NCBI GenBank assembly: GCA_050742335.1 | Contig: JBOGIR010000530.1 | Coordinates: forward strand, 1 to 15,941 | Direction of reading: 5' to 3' | DNA: 15,941 bases | Origin: DATCJA01 sp050742335 | GTDB taxonomy: Bacteria; Acidobacteriota; Vicinamibacteria; Vicinamibacterales; UBA2999 | Part shown: piece after piece, positions 6,886 through 14,266 of the stretch | How the letters are laid out: each line of letters starts with the position of its first letter | Numbering within the stretch: position 1 is the stretch's first letter | Program-made: the position numbers and the translations under genes | The notes under the pieces: generated by a model | Told to the model about the DNA's origin: nothing | Databases searched by the model: none | The model's input: the letters and a program-made list of their open reading frames with translations, nothing else

Positions 6886-7901
6886 GAGTGGACGCGGCGC
6901 GTCTGGACGGGCGCCATCATCTGATCGTAGATCCAGCGATACGTCTTCTCCATCCCATCTCGCAGCCTCGTCGTCGGCGCCCAACCCAGTTTCTGCTTCA
7001 CGAGCGTATTGTCGCTGGACCGTCCGCGGACGCCTCTTGGTGCGTTCAGGTTGTATCGACGCCTGAGCTTCACACCGGCAATCTCCTCAACGATGTCGAG
7101 AAGCTGGTTGATCGTGACGAGCTCGTCGCTCCCGATGTTCAGCGGCTCACGGACGTCGCTCGCCATCAGCGTCAGGGTCCCGAACAGGCAATCGTCGATG
7201 TACATGAAGCTGCGGGTTTGTTCGCCGTCGCCCCATACCTCGATGTCCCGGCTGCCGGAGCGCAGCGCCTCGATGACCTTGCGGCACAGGGCGGCAGGCG
7301 CCTTCTCGCGCCCGCCATCGAAGGTGCAGTGGGGGCCGTACACGTTGTGATAGCGGGCGACCCTCGTGTCCAGGCCGAAGTCCTCGTGGAAGTGACGGCA
7401 CATTCGCTCGCCGAACAGCTTCTCCCAGCCGTATCCATCTTCCGGCATTGCCGGGTACGCATCCTCTTCCTTCAGCGGGGTGACATCGGGTCTCGCCTGC
7501 CGTTGCGCCGCATAGACGCAGGCGGAGGACGAATAGAAGTAGCGTTCGACCCGCACGTCCCGTGCGGCCATCAGCATGTGCGTGTTGATGAGCACCGACA
7601 GCATGCACTCCGCCTTGTGGGTCTCGATGAAACCCATGCCTCCCATGTCGCTCGCGAGGTTGTAGACCTCGCGGGCGTCCGCGGCGGCCTCCTCGCAGGC
7701 CTCGCGATGCCGCAGGTCGAGCTGCCGGTTGTCGGCGCCGGGCACCAGCTGATGCCACGCGTCGACGGGCTTGATGTCCACCGCACGAATATGCCGATGG
7801 CCCCGGCGCGACAGCTCGGACACAAGATGCCCTCCGATGAACCCGCCTGCACCAGTCACGACGACGAGGTCGTCTCTGCTGTCCGTGCTCGTGTGGGTCA
7901 T
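6882..7901 (-). CDS. GDP-D-mannose 3,5-epimerase (GME-like SDR)
   Basis: 339 aa extended short-chain dehydrogenase/reductase. The NAD site is VTGAGGFIGGH (15-25). The plant GME landmarks are kept: YNLASDMGGMGFIE (80-93), SSSACVYA with catalytic Cys128, Tyr157-xxx-Lys161 in YGWEK, GGREKAPAAL with catalytic Lys200, and GVRGRSSDNTLVKQKLGWAP near the C-terminus. GME converts GDP-mannose to GDP-L-galactose (and GDP-L-gulose) by oxidation at C4 and double epimerisation. This residue set makes the call stronger than a generic epimerase label. ATG 7901 has AGGA 10 nt upstream. It is the first gene of unit B after a 291-bp gap, so transcription may start there. No GDP-mannose synthesis gene is in the window. 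Confidence 0.88.
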   Translation of the reverse strand: MTHTSTDSRDDLVVVTGAGGFIGGHLVSELSRRGHRHIRAVDIKPVDAWHQLVPGADNRQLDLRHREACEEAAADAREVYNLASDMGGMGFIETHKAECMLSVLINTHMLMAARDVRVERYFYSSSACVYAAQRQARPDVTPLKEEDAYPAMPEDGYGWEKLFGERMCRHFHEDFGLDTRVARYHNVYGPHCTFDGGREKAPAALCRKVIEALRSGSRDIEVWGDGEQTRSFMYIDDCLFGTLTLMASDVREPLNIGSDELVTINQLLDIVEEIAGVKLRRRYNLNAPRGVRGRSSDNTLVKQKLGWAPTTRLRDGMEKTYRWIYDQMMAPVQTRRVHS

Positions 7902-8192
7902 ATCATTGAATTCCTGAGAACCGGTTCATAACTCCGACGCGACGATGTGGTCATGTCGCTACGCAAAACCGGCTCAGCTCGTCGTGCATTCGTCTGCTTC
8001 CGGACAATCGGGCTCGCTTCGCACTTTCGCTGACTACGGTTTTGCTCCGGACATGCCCACCTCGCCTCAGGCCCTTGAGTTTGCAACCGTTCCTAGCAGT
8101 GCGTCGCGGCTGGGCCGCAGAGGCACAAAGGAACAGCCAAAGCCTCTGTGTCTCTGTGTCTCCGTGGCGCTTTGCTGAGTTTCAACTACGGC
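7902..8192. other. Intergenic region with hairpins, upstream of the GME gene
   Basis: 291 bp separating the two minus-strand units. Visible structures are a 10-bp perfect palindrome GAACCGGTTC at 7918-7927, just upstream of the GME ribosome site; a hairpin at 7939-7959 (8 bp with one bulge); a 9-bp perfect inverted repeat, 7963-7971 (GCAAAACCG) with 8037-8045; and a dispersed-type repeat at 8117-8157. A promoter for unit B should lie here, but I could not find convincing -35/-10 boxes. Short frames across it have no coding character. Confidence 0.6.
8117..8157. repeat. Imperfect inverted repeat with CTCTGTGTCTCTGTG tract
   Basis: Arm 8117-8131 and arm 8143-8157 pair at 12 of 15 positions around an 11-nt loop, with part of the mismatch being G-T wobble. 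The CTCTGTGTCTCTGTG-type text, which reads as LCLCVSV when translated, is one I associate with dispersed intergenic repeats in several environmental phyla. It lies about 35 nt past the methyltransferase stop at 8193 and could help end unit A transcripts, although no T tract follows. Confidence 0.5.
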
Positions 8193-8906
8193 CTACCGGC
8201 CTTTCAGTCCCAGCACGGCGACGTGTGCGGCCGTCCGGTAGGGGTTCACACCTGCGCCGTCGGTGTTGACCACATGGACGAGTTGACACTGACGTCTGAT
8301 CTGTGCCCAATCGTTGAATACGGAATACGAATACGCGACACCGTCGCCCTCGGACACGGAGTAGCCGCGGCCACCGGTCTTCAGCCAGTCGGCGACGGGC
8401 CAGAGGCCGACAGCCTTGACGGCTTGCTTGACCAGCCGCACAAGAGGACCACCCTGACCGAAATTATTCGTGTCCGAGATGAAGATTCCGCGTCTGGCGA
8501 CGCGCAGCATCTCCGATACGGCTCGTGCGGGGTGCGCCATGTGATGCAGCGCAGAAAACTCGCAGACGAGATCGAACGATGCATCCTCGAACGGAAGGCT
8601 GCACGCGTTCCCGTGCCGGAGTTCTTCCGGTAACAGTCCTTTTTCGTAACCAACGGCGCGCAACTCCGGTGAGGGCTCGATGCCGACCACTCGAAGCGCC
8701 GGCACTTCGTTCTTGACGAACATCACCGCTCGACCGGTGCCGGAGCCCACGTCGAGCACGGACCTGAATGCGTAATGGCGGATCGCGGCCAGCATGATCT
8801 GGAGTCCGAGCCGATGTTCGGCCGCCTCGATGTGCGCGTCGTCGTAGCTGGCGGCCGTTGACGCGTAATAGGCGCGCTGCAGGCACTCGGCCCGTGTGTC
8901 TGACAT
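8193..8906 (-). CDS. Class I SAM methyltransferase (Methyltransf_11-like)
   Basis: 237 aa from ATG 8906. Motif I is VLDVGSGTGRAVMFV (50-64), the acidic residue is in VVGIEPSPEL (73-82), and the post-motif region is FDLVCEFSALHHMAHP (111-126) followed by MLRVARRGIFISD. The length and N-terminus (YYASTAASYDD) fit small-molecule or glycan methyltransferases of the UbiE/Methyltransf_11 group. A GTG at 8915 in frame would overlap the upstream stop as GTGA and is equally possible; no strong ribosome site settles it. It is the last gene of unit A. The target is unknown; a sugar hydroxyl or carboxyl is likely from context. Confidence 0.85.
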   Translation of the reverse strand: MSDTRAECLQRAYYASTAASYDDAHIEAAEHRLGLQIMLAAIRHYAFRSVLDVGSGTGRAVMFVKNEVPALRVVGIEPSPELRAVGYEKGLLPEELRHGNACSLPFEDASFDLVCEFSALHHMAHPARAVSEMLRVARRGIFISDTNNFGQGGPLVRLVKQAVKAVGLWPVADWLKTGGRGYSVSEGDGVAYSYSVFNDWAQIRRQCQLVHVVNTDGAGVNPYRTAAHVAVLGLKGR

Positions 8907-8911
8907 GCCCG

Positions 8912-9967
8912 TCACACTGGTTGTCCGGCGCCGACGACGACGCCCTCGATTTCACGAGCAGACTGCAGGACCCACTGCGCGAGAAGGGACATGCCGGTCT
9001 CTGCCGTCATCCGCGGCTTCCATCCGAGATCGCGCGCCACCTTGGCCGTGTCGGCGATGAAGACGCGTTGGTCGCCGGGGCGCCACGGTCCCTGCCCCGT
9101 ACGGAGCGGTCTGTCGTACAGCAGTTCCAGCATGTGCAGCACTTCTCTCACCGACAGAGCGTTGGCCGGTCCTCCTCCGATGTTGTAGACGCCGCCCCGT
9201 ACGCGGTCGATGCGCGCGATCGCAAGCCGATACAGCTCGCAGAGATCGTCGATCCAGAGCAGGTCTCGCACCTGACAGCCATCACCATACACCGTGATGG
9301 GTGCACCAGTGGCGGCGGCAATCGCAAACCACGCCACCCATCCCTGTTCCTCGAAGCCGTACTGGCGCGGGCCGTAGATGCACGATTGCCGGAACACCAC
9401 AGTGCGCATGCCGTAGATCCGCGCGTAGTCGCGTACGTACTGGTCGGCTGCGCCCTTCGAGCAGCCGTAGGGCGAGTGGAAATCGAGCGGGCACGCTTCG
9501 TTGATGCCCTGAGGTGCGCGCGTGAACCCGTACCGCTCGCCGCGCAATGTCAGCGGTTCGTGCTCCAGGCTCCCGTACACCTTGTTCGTGGACGCGTACA
9601 GCAGGGGGACGGCAGGCGCGTGACGTCGCACTGCTTCGAGGAGGTTCAGCGTGCCCAGCGCATTCGCTTCGAAATCACGGCGCGGTTCTTCGACCGATGC
9701 CGTGACGGCGGTCTGCGCAGCCAGGTGAATGACCGCACCAGCGTCCCGATGGCGGCGCATGAAGTCGTTCATATCGGCGGCCGAGGTCACATCCAGCCGT
9801 TCGCACACGTGATTGGCGACGTGTTTCTGCAGCCACCGGAGATTGTCGGTCGCGCCCCGCCGCGACAGGTTGTCGATACCCACCGTCCGCGTGCCAGGGA
9901 CGTCCGCCATGTAACGGACGAAGGCCGACCCAATGAAGCCCGCCGAGCCCGTAACGATGATCTTCAT
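8912..9967 (-). CDS. NAD-dependent sugar epimerase, CDP-paratose 2-epimerase-like
   Basis: 351 aa extended SDR. The NAD site is VTGSAGFIGSAF (5-16), the active-site region is YASTNKVYG (124-132), and the catalytic Tyr167-xxx-Lys171 lies in HSPYGCSKGAADQY. The run GINEACPLDFHSP (154-166) and RQSCIYGPRQYG (193-204) are hallmarks of the CDP-paratose/CDP-tyvelose 2-epimerase branch (RfbE/TyvE). RfbE inverts C2 of a CDP-3,6-dideoxyhexose. None of the CDP-dideoxyhexose synthesis genes (ddhA-D) is in the window, so the true substrate may be a different nucleotide sugar. ATG 9967 overlaps the upstream GT4 stop as ATGA. Confidence 0.82.
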   Translation of the reverse strand: MKIIVTGSAGFIGSAFVRYMADVPGTRTVGIDNLSRRGATDNLRWLQKHVANHVCERLDVTSAADMNDFMRRHRDAGAVIHLAAQTAVTASVEEPRRDFEANALGTLNLLEAVRRHAPAVPLLYASTNKVYGSLEHEPLTLRGERYGFTRAPQGINEACPLDFHSPYGCSKGAADQYVRDYARIYGMRTVVFRQSCIYGPRQYGFEEQGWVAWFAIAAATGAPITVYGDGCQVRDLLWIDDLCELYRLAIARIDRVRGGVYNIGGGPANALSVREVLHMLELLYDRPLRTGQGPWRPGDQRVFIADTAKVARDLGWKPRMTAETGMSLLAQWVLQSAREIEGVVVGAGQPV

Positions 9968-11151
9968 GACTGGTGGGCCGTGCGGCGCCGGGCTCGCGCG
10001 ATGACGTCCTCATAGGCGGCGACGACGTGTGGAACGATGGCATCCCAGGTGTAGTGGGCGTTCACGAACGCAGGGCCGGCAGTAGCGATGCGCTCCCGCG
10101 CGCCTCCGTCCGCAAGAACCGACTCGACGCCGGCAGCGACGCTGTCCACAGAGCACCGGACGACGCTGGCGACGCCCGCCGTCTGGAGCTCTCGATGGGT
10201 GTTCACCCCGTCCGAGATCACCACCGGCAGTCCGCACAGGAGCGCTTCCATGATCACCGTACCGAAGTTTTCGGCGTAAGAGGGGAGGACGAACAGTTCC
10301 GCGTCTACGAATGCGGCCAGCTTCAGCGGGTGGCTCAGCATCCCCGCAAACAGGACGCGGTCCGTCACCTCGAGGCGGGCGGCCATGTCTCGCACCCTGG
10401 CTTCATAGCCGCGGAAATCGGGGCCCGCGATGACGAGCCAGAGGTTCGGGTGTGCGTATCGGAGGCGCTTGAACGCTCCGAGCAGCAGATCGAGGCCCTT
10501 CTGTGCGCTGAGGCGTCCCACGAACAGCAGAAAGGGCCCGTCGATCGTCGGAAACGCCGCTCGAAAGGTGCCGCGGGGCGGCAGAGGATCGAACTCGTCA
10601 CGAACGAGGCCCGTTGGTACGATCAACTCAGGACGTCGAGGACCGTACGACGCCAGTCGCCCCTCCTCGATAGTGTCGAACACGACGGCAGCCGCCTTCC
10701 TCAGAAGCGGCCGTCCAATGGTCGCCATGTAGACGTACTTGACCAACCGGCTCTTCTGGCGGAGGTGCGGATCCAGACTGCCGTGCGGCTGAACCACGAA
10801 CGGGACGCCAGCCGCCAGCGCGGCGCGGGCCGCCGCGATGCACGAAAAGTTGTACAGCCAGTGCACGTGCACGAGGTCGTACGTGCCAACCGTGCGGCGA
10901 AGTGTCCGCGCCAACGATGGCGCCAGCCCGTAGCGGCCACCAGTGGCCCACACCTTGTAAACGACACGCGAGGCGTTGTCACCCAGCATGGACTGGTTCA
11001 CCGGGGCATCGGCCGGCGTCGCCGCGCCCAGGTTGGTGGTCAGAAGCGTGGTGTCCACACCGTGTCGCGCCAGTCCACCGATCAGACCAATCAGGTTGCG
11101 CGGACCACCGGATGTGAGAGCGACGCCCGGGATGACGTGAAGAATGCGCAC
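9964..11151 (-). CDS. Family 4 glycosyltransferase
   Basis: 395 aa, starting at a GTG at 11151. The N-terminal domain has LHVIPGVALTSGGPRNLIGL (4-23), the acceptor-side loop, and DLVHVHWLYNF (92-102) then QPHGSLDP (121-128). The C-terminal donor domain has LLFVGRLSAQKGLDLLL (208-224), LVIAGPDFRGY and the EX7E pair Glu294/Glu302 in PSYAENFGTVIMEAL. GT4 enzymes are retaining transferases using UDP-, GDP- or CDP-sugars. A 12-nt gap separates it from the preceding GT4, and its stop overlaps the epimerase start by 4 nt. The linkage it makes cannot be predicted. Confidence 0.88.
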   Translation of the reverse strand: MRILHVIPGVALTSGGPRNLIGLIGGLARHGVDTTLLTTNLGAATPADAPVNQSMLGDNASRVVYKVWATGGRYGLAPSLARTLRRTVGTYDLVHVHWLYNFSCIAAARAALAAGVPFVVQPHGSLDPHLRQKSRLVKYVYMATIGRPLLRKAAAVVFDTIEEGRLASYGPRRPELIVPTGLVRDEFDPLPPRGTFRAAFPTIDGPFLLFVGRLSAQKGLDLLLGAFKRLRYAHPNLWLVIAGPDFRGYEARVRDMAARLEVTDRVLFAGMLSHPLKLAAFVDAELFVLPSYAENFGTVIMEALLCGLPVVISDGVNTHRELQTAGVASVVRCSVDSVAAGVESVLADGGARERIATAGPAFVNAHYTWDAIVPHVVAAYEDVIARARRRTAHQS

Positions 11152-11163
11152 GACTTCGACGTT

Positions 11164-12291
11164 CTACTGAAGCAACGTGTTGTAGACGGCGAGCGTCCGG
11201 GCGGCCGTGTTCGCCCAGGTGAAGCGCGCGGCTCGCTCGAGGCCGCGGGTTCGTAGGGACTGGCTCAACGCGGTGTCGGTCAGGACGCGTTCGACGGCAA
11301 CCGCCACGGCGGACGGATCAGCGGGCGACACAAGGATGCCGGCGTCGCCCACGACTTCACGGATGGCGGGAATGTCCGACGCGACGACGGGCGTTCCACA
11401 CGCCATCGCCTCGAGCGGTGGCCAGCCGAAGCCTTCCCAGAGCGACGGAAACACCAGCACATCGGCCGCGTTGTACCATTCGGCGAGCGTCTGATCGTCA
11501 CTTACGGTGCCCAGGTGCGTGATCGAGTCGAGCACACCAAGCCTGTCGGCGAGACTCGCCTCGTCTGGATGCAGAGGAGCGCCGATTCTGAGGAGCACGA
11601 CGTCTGCCACGCGCGCGCGCAGCTGCGCGAAGGCCTGCAGGAGCACCGGGGTGTTCTTGTACCGGCCCTTCGTGGCCACCTGCAACACGACTTTCGAGGT
11701 CTCCTTCACGCCGGCCGCCGCCTGTCGCGGCCCTCTCGCGTGTGCCAGGTACGTGAACGTCGCGTTGACGCCGTACGGGATGACGACGACGCGATCGGCG
11801 CGGACGGCCGTGTACCGTTCCAGCGTGTCCCTTGTGGCTTGTGAAATCGCGATCACCACGCGCGCCTTCGCCAACTGGGCCACGCGCATTGCGAAGGTGC
11901 GCGCCACCGTTGAGGGCACGTCGAGAGGAATCACTCCCCTGGATGCCAGCAGTGGGATGACGTCGTGACAGGTGACGACGGTGCGCCCGGGATCCAGCGA
12001 GCGGATCAACTGCGCGTACCCGTGGTCGAGGATGTGAAACACGCGTGCCGTCCGCCCTTTCATCGAGCGGGGGTAGGCCACATACCGTGACCACGCGCCG
12101 TCTATCCGGCGGGCCTGCCGGTGATCGACGATCTTCGACACGTACCGTTTCTCCGCAGGCTGTTCGAGTGCAATGACGTGTGAGTTGTCCGAAGCCCGAC
12201 CGAGCGCCAGGAAGAGCTCCTGCGCGTATCGGTTCATGCTCGGATGCTCGGGAGAGACAGGCCCTGCGAGCATCAGCACGGCTGGTGTCAT
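11164..12291 (-). CDS. Family 4 glycosyltransferase
   Basis: 375 aa from ATG 12291. The N-terminal half has GPVSPEHPSMNRYAQEL (10-26) and TCHDVIPLL (107-115). The donor half has VIAISQATRDTLERY (146-160), VIPYGVN (170-176) and FPSLWEGFGWPPLEAMACG (281-299) with the EX7E glutamates 286 and 294. This WEGFGWPPLEAM form is typical of mannosyl- or rhamnosyl-type GT4 enzymes. The frame is open upstream to 12501, but those 70 residues are Arg-rich and lie inside the methyltransferase gene. ATG 12291 overlaps that gene's stop as ATGA, so it is preferred. Confidence 0.88.
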   Translation of the reverse strand: MTPAVLMLAGPVSPEHPSMNRYAQELFLALGRASDNSHVIALEQPAEKRYVSKIVDHRQARRIDGAWSRYVAYPRSMKGRTARVFHILDHGYAQLIRSLDPGRTVVTCHDVIPLLASRGVIPLDVPSTVARTFAMRVAQLAKARVVIAISQATRDTLERYTAVRADRVVVIPYGVNATFTYLAHARGPRQAAAGVKETSKVVLQVATKGRYKNTPVLLQAFAQLRARVADVVLLRIGAPLHPDEASLADRLGVLDSITHLGTVSDDQTLAEWYNAADVLVFPSLWEGFGWPPLEAMACGTPVVASDIPAIREVVGDAGILVSPADPSAVAVAVERVLTDTALSQSLRTRGLERAARFTWANTAARTLAVYNTLLQ

Positions 12292-13028
12292 GCGGCGCCT
12301 GCGCTTGCCCGTCTGCGCGCGACGAATACGAGATCCTGTGTGAATATGGGCCATCGCCAATCGGCGCCTTCGGCCACTCGCGCGAACCACAGGACGGCTC
12401 GGATGGCCTGCCAGCAGGTCCATCGGGACGCGCTGATCGGGCCGTGGACCAGCGGCCCGTGCTCGAGCACAACGGGAGCCTCCAACCCGATGACCGCGCA
12501 CATCTGCGACACGCTCATCGGCGTAAAGCTCAGTTCATGGGTGATGTCGGCAAACCTCACGTGCGCTCCAAACAGACCCTTGGCGTTCGGCACGACGGCA
12601 ATCAGGCATCCTCCGGGCCTGAGCGCATCTCTGATGGCGTCGAGCAGCTCGAAGAGCTCCGTACGCGTCTGATGCTCGAGCACGCTGAACGCGGTGATCG
12701 TCGCGTATCGGCCCCGCCTCGCTTTCAGGTAATCGACTGCCGGGGCGAGCGTGACGCTCTTCAGCCCACGTGCGGTCGCGGCACGCACCTGGCTGGGGCT
12801 CAGGTCGATGCCTTCGAGACACGAGTACCCCTCCGACTGCAAGGCATCGAGAAACCCACCCGCGCCGCAGCCGATGTCCAGAATGGGTGCGGTGTCGTCG
12901 CGAGGAAGGAATCGTCGATACCGCCGGAGGTACTGCTGCCGCTCCCGCGGTCCGGACGTGCCATCCGGACGGCCGTTCGGGGCGGTGTCGGCATAGGTGG
13001 CGTACACGCGCTCTTTCCAGGCCTCCAT
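12288..13028 (-). CDS. SAM methyltransferase (Methyltransf_23-like)
   Basis: 246 aa from ATG 13028. Motif I is ILDIGCGAGGFLDAL (49-63), motif II is EGIDLSPSQV (72-81), the motif around FSVLEHQ is at 114-120, and LRPGGCLIAVVPNAKG follows at 136-151. The run FADITHELSFTPMSV (159-173) is common in methyltransferases of polysaccharide loci. ATG and the upstream GT4 TAA share one base (TAATG). The longer frame from 13445 is rejected because its extra residues are antisense-like and overlap the GT4 gene by 418 nt. It probably methylates a sugar residue of the repeat unit or its non-reducing end; terminal methylation can stop chain growth in other systems, but nothing here proves that. Confidence 0.86.
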   Translation of the reverse strand: MEAWKERVYATYADTAPNGRPDGTSGPRERQQYLRRYRRFLPRDDTAPILDIGCGAGGFLDALQSEGYSCLEGIDLSPSQVRAATARGLKSVTLAPAVDYLKARRGRYATITAFSVLEHQTRTELFELLDAIRDALRPGGCLIAVVPNAKGLFGAHVRFADITHELSFTPMSVSQMCAVIGLEAPVVLEHGPLVHGPISASRWTCWQAIRAVLWFARVAEGADWRWPIFTQDLVFVARRRASAGAA

Positions 13029-14266
13029 TACGGTGTCGTCCTGCCGCTGTCCTGAACGTGTCGAACGGCGCAGAGCCGCCCGGTGACGTGCTGGAGCCCG
13101 TCGAGGATTCCATGCACGCATGCATCGTGTGAATACTGCTGCACGAGTGCGTGGGAACGTTGGCCGAAGTGATGCCGCCGCTCCGGCGACATGACGAGCG
13201 TCCGCAGCGCGGCGGTCAATGCTTGAACGTTCCCGACAGCGCACACGCATCCGTTCTTTCCCTCTTCTATCAGGTCTTCGGCTGCTCCCACCATGCTGGA
13301 GGCGATGATCGGGAGGCCGAACAGCATGGCTTCGTTGAGCACGAGTCCCCACGTCTCTGAGCGTGAGGGCAGCACCAGCGCATCCATGCAGAGGTACCAC
13401 GCCGCCAGCTCGGATTGATTCTTGAATCCCGCGAACAGCGTCCACCTGAGCTGGTGCGTGCGCACCCGGTCCTCGAGTGCCGCACGGCTCGGTCCGTCGC
13501 CGACGACGAGGAGGCCGATACGAAGGCCCTCGCTCTGCAGCGCCGCAACGGCGTCGATCACATCCTCGACGCGCTTGAGCGGGATCAGTTTTCCGCTGAA
13601 TCCCACGACGGTGACATCATCGGTCCATCCGTGCTCGCGGCGGCGATGCTGTCGCGAAGGTTCGAGCAGACCGCGTTGAACCAGGAAGTACTCGTTGTCC
13701 ACCGCATACGGCGTGAAGAACTGCCGGCTGCGTGGCACGCCGTAGTGTTCGTAGAAACGACGGTTCGCGCTGCCGATCACGAGCACACCGGCCGTCACCG
13801 CAAGCAGCGGCCTCAGGACTGCCTCCTTCAAGGCTTCGGTCCAGCCGCGCCTGGGACGCACCCGTTCGGACTCCGTTCGCAGAAGGACCGGCGTGCCACT
13901 GGCCAGCGCGCCCAGGTAGGCCAGCAGCGACAGCGGCGTGGCGTAACTGTGGATCAGGACCGCGTCGAACCGTTCCTGCCAGAGATACCGGAGGATGCTG
14001 ATGTCGGCAGCCAGTCGCCCGAGCGCACCACGCCCACCCGCGCGCCTGTTCAGGACGACGGAACGATAACCTTCCAGAAGCGGACGATCCCACTGAATCT
14101 GGAGACCAAAGCCACGGTCGAACTCGCCGATGACGCTCCGGTCGTCGCCGTAGAAGACCGTGAGCTCGATGCTGGGGTGCGAGGCGAGTCGCTGGAAGAG
14201 CGGTGCCTGGTACTGCACCGGATGCGACGTGACGGCCGCCAGCCGGTATGGAGCGCTGGATCTCAC
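13028..14266 (-). CDS. Family 4 glycosyltransferase
   Basis: 412 aa from the GTG at 14266. The N-terminus AAVTSHPVQYQAPLFQRLA (10-28) is typical of a GT4 subfamily in exopolysaccharide loci. The donor domain shows VVGFSGKLIPLKRVEDVI (220-237), LVVGDGPSRAALE (253-265) and the EX7E pair Glu304/Glu312 in PSRSETWGLVLNEAM, then GLPIIASSMVGAAEDLI. The GTG overlaps the flippase TGA as GTGA. The frame runs on upstream to 14365, but that Arg-rich stretch lies in the flippase gene. Its stop is joined to the next methyltransferase as TAATG. Donor and linkage are unknown. Confidence 0.87.
   Translation of the reverse strand: MRSSAPYRLAAVTSHPVQYQAPLFQRLASHPSIELTVFYGDDRSVIGEFDRGFGLQIQWDRPLLEGYRSVVLNRRAGGRGALGRLAADISILRYLWQERFDAVLIHSYATPLSLLAYLGALASGTPVLLRTESERVRPRRGWTEALKEAVLRPLLAVTAGVLVIGSANRRFYEHYGVPRSRQFFTPYAVDNEYFLVQRGLLEPSRQHRRREHGWTDDVTVVGFSGKLIPLKRVEDVIDAVAALQSEGLRIGLLVVGDGPSRAALEDRVRTHQLRWTLFAGFKNQSELAAWYLCMDALVLPSRSETWGLVLNEAMLFGLPIIASSMVGAAEDLIEEGKNGCVCAVGNVQALTAALRTLVMSPERRHHFGQRSHALVQQYSHDACVHGILDGLQHVTGRLCAVRHVQDSGRTTP

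Noticed and set aside
7945..8178. 77-aa plus-strand open frame in the gap
   Set aside because: It ends in the repeat-derived peptide LCLCVSV, spans hairpins, has no clear ribosome site and no coding-like third-position bias.
8858..11256. Two long plus-strand frames (385 and 427 aa)
   Set aside because: Both mirror the codons of the epimerase and GT4 genes on the other strand and show no domain signatures.
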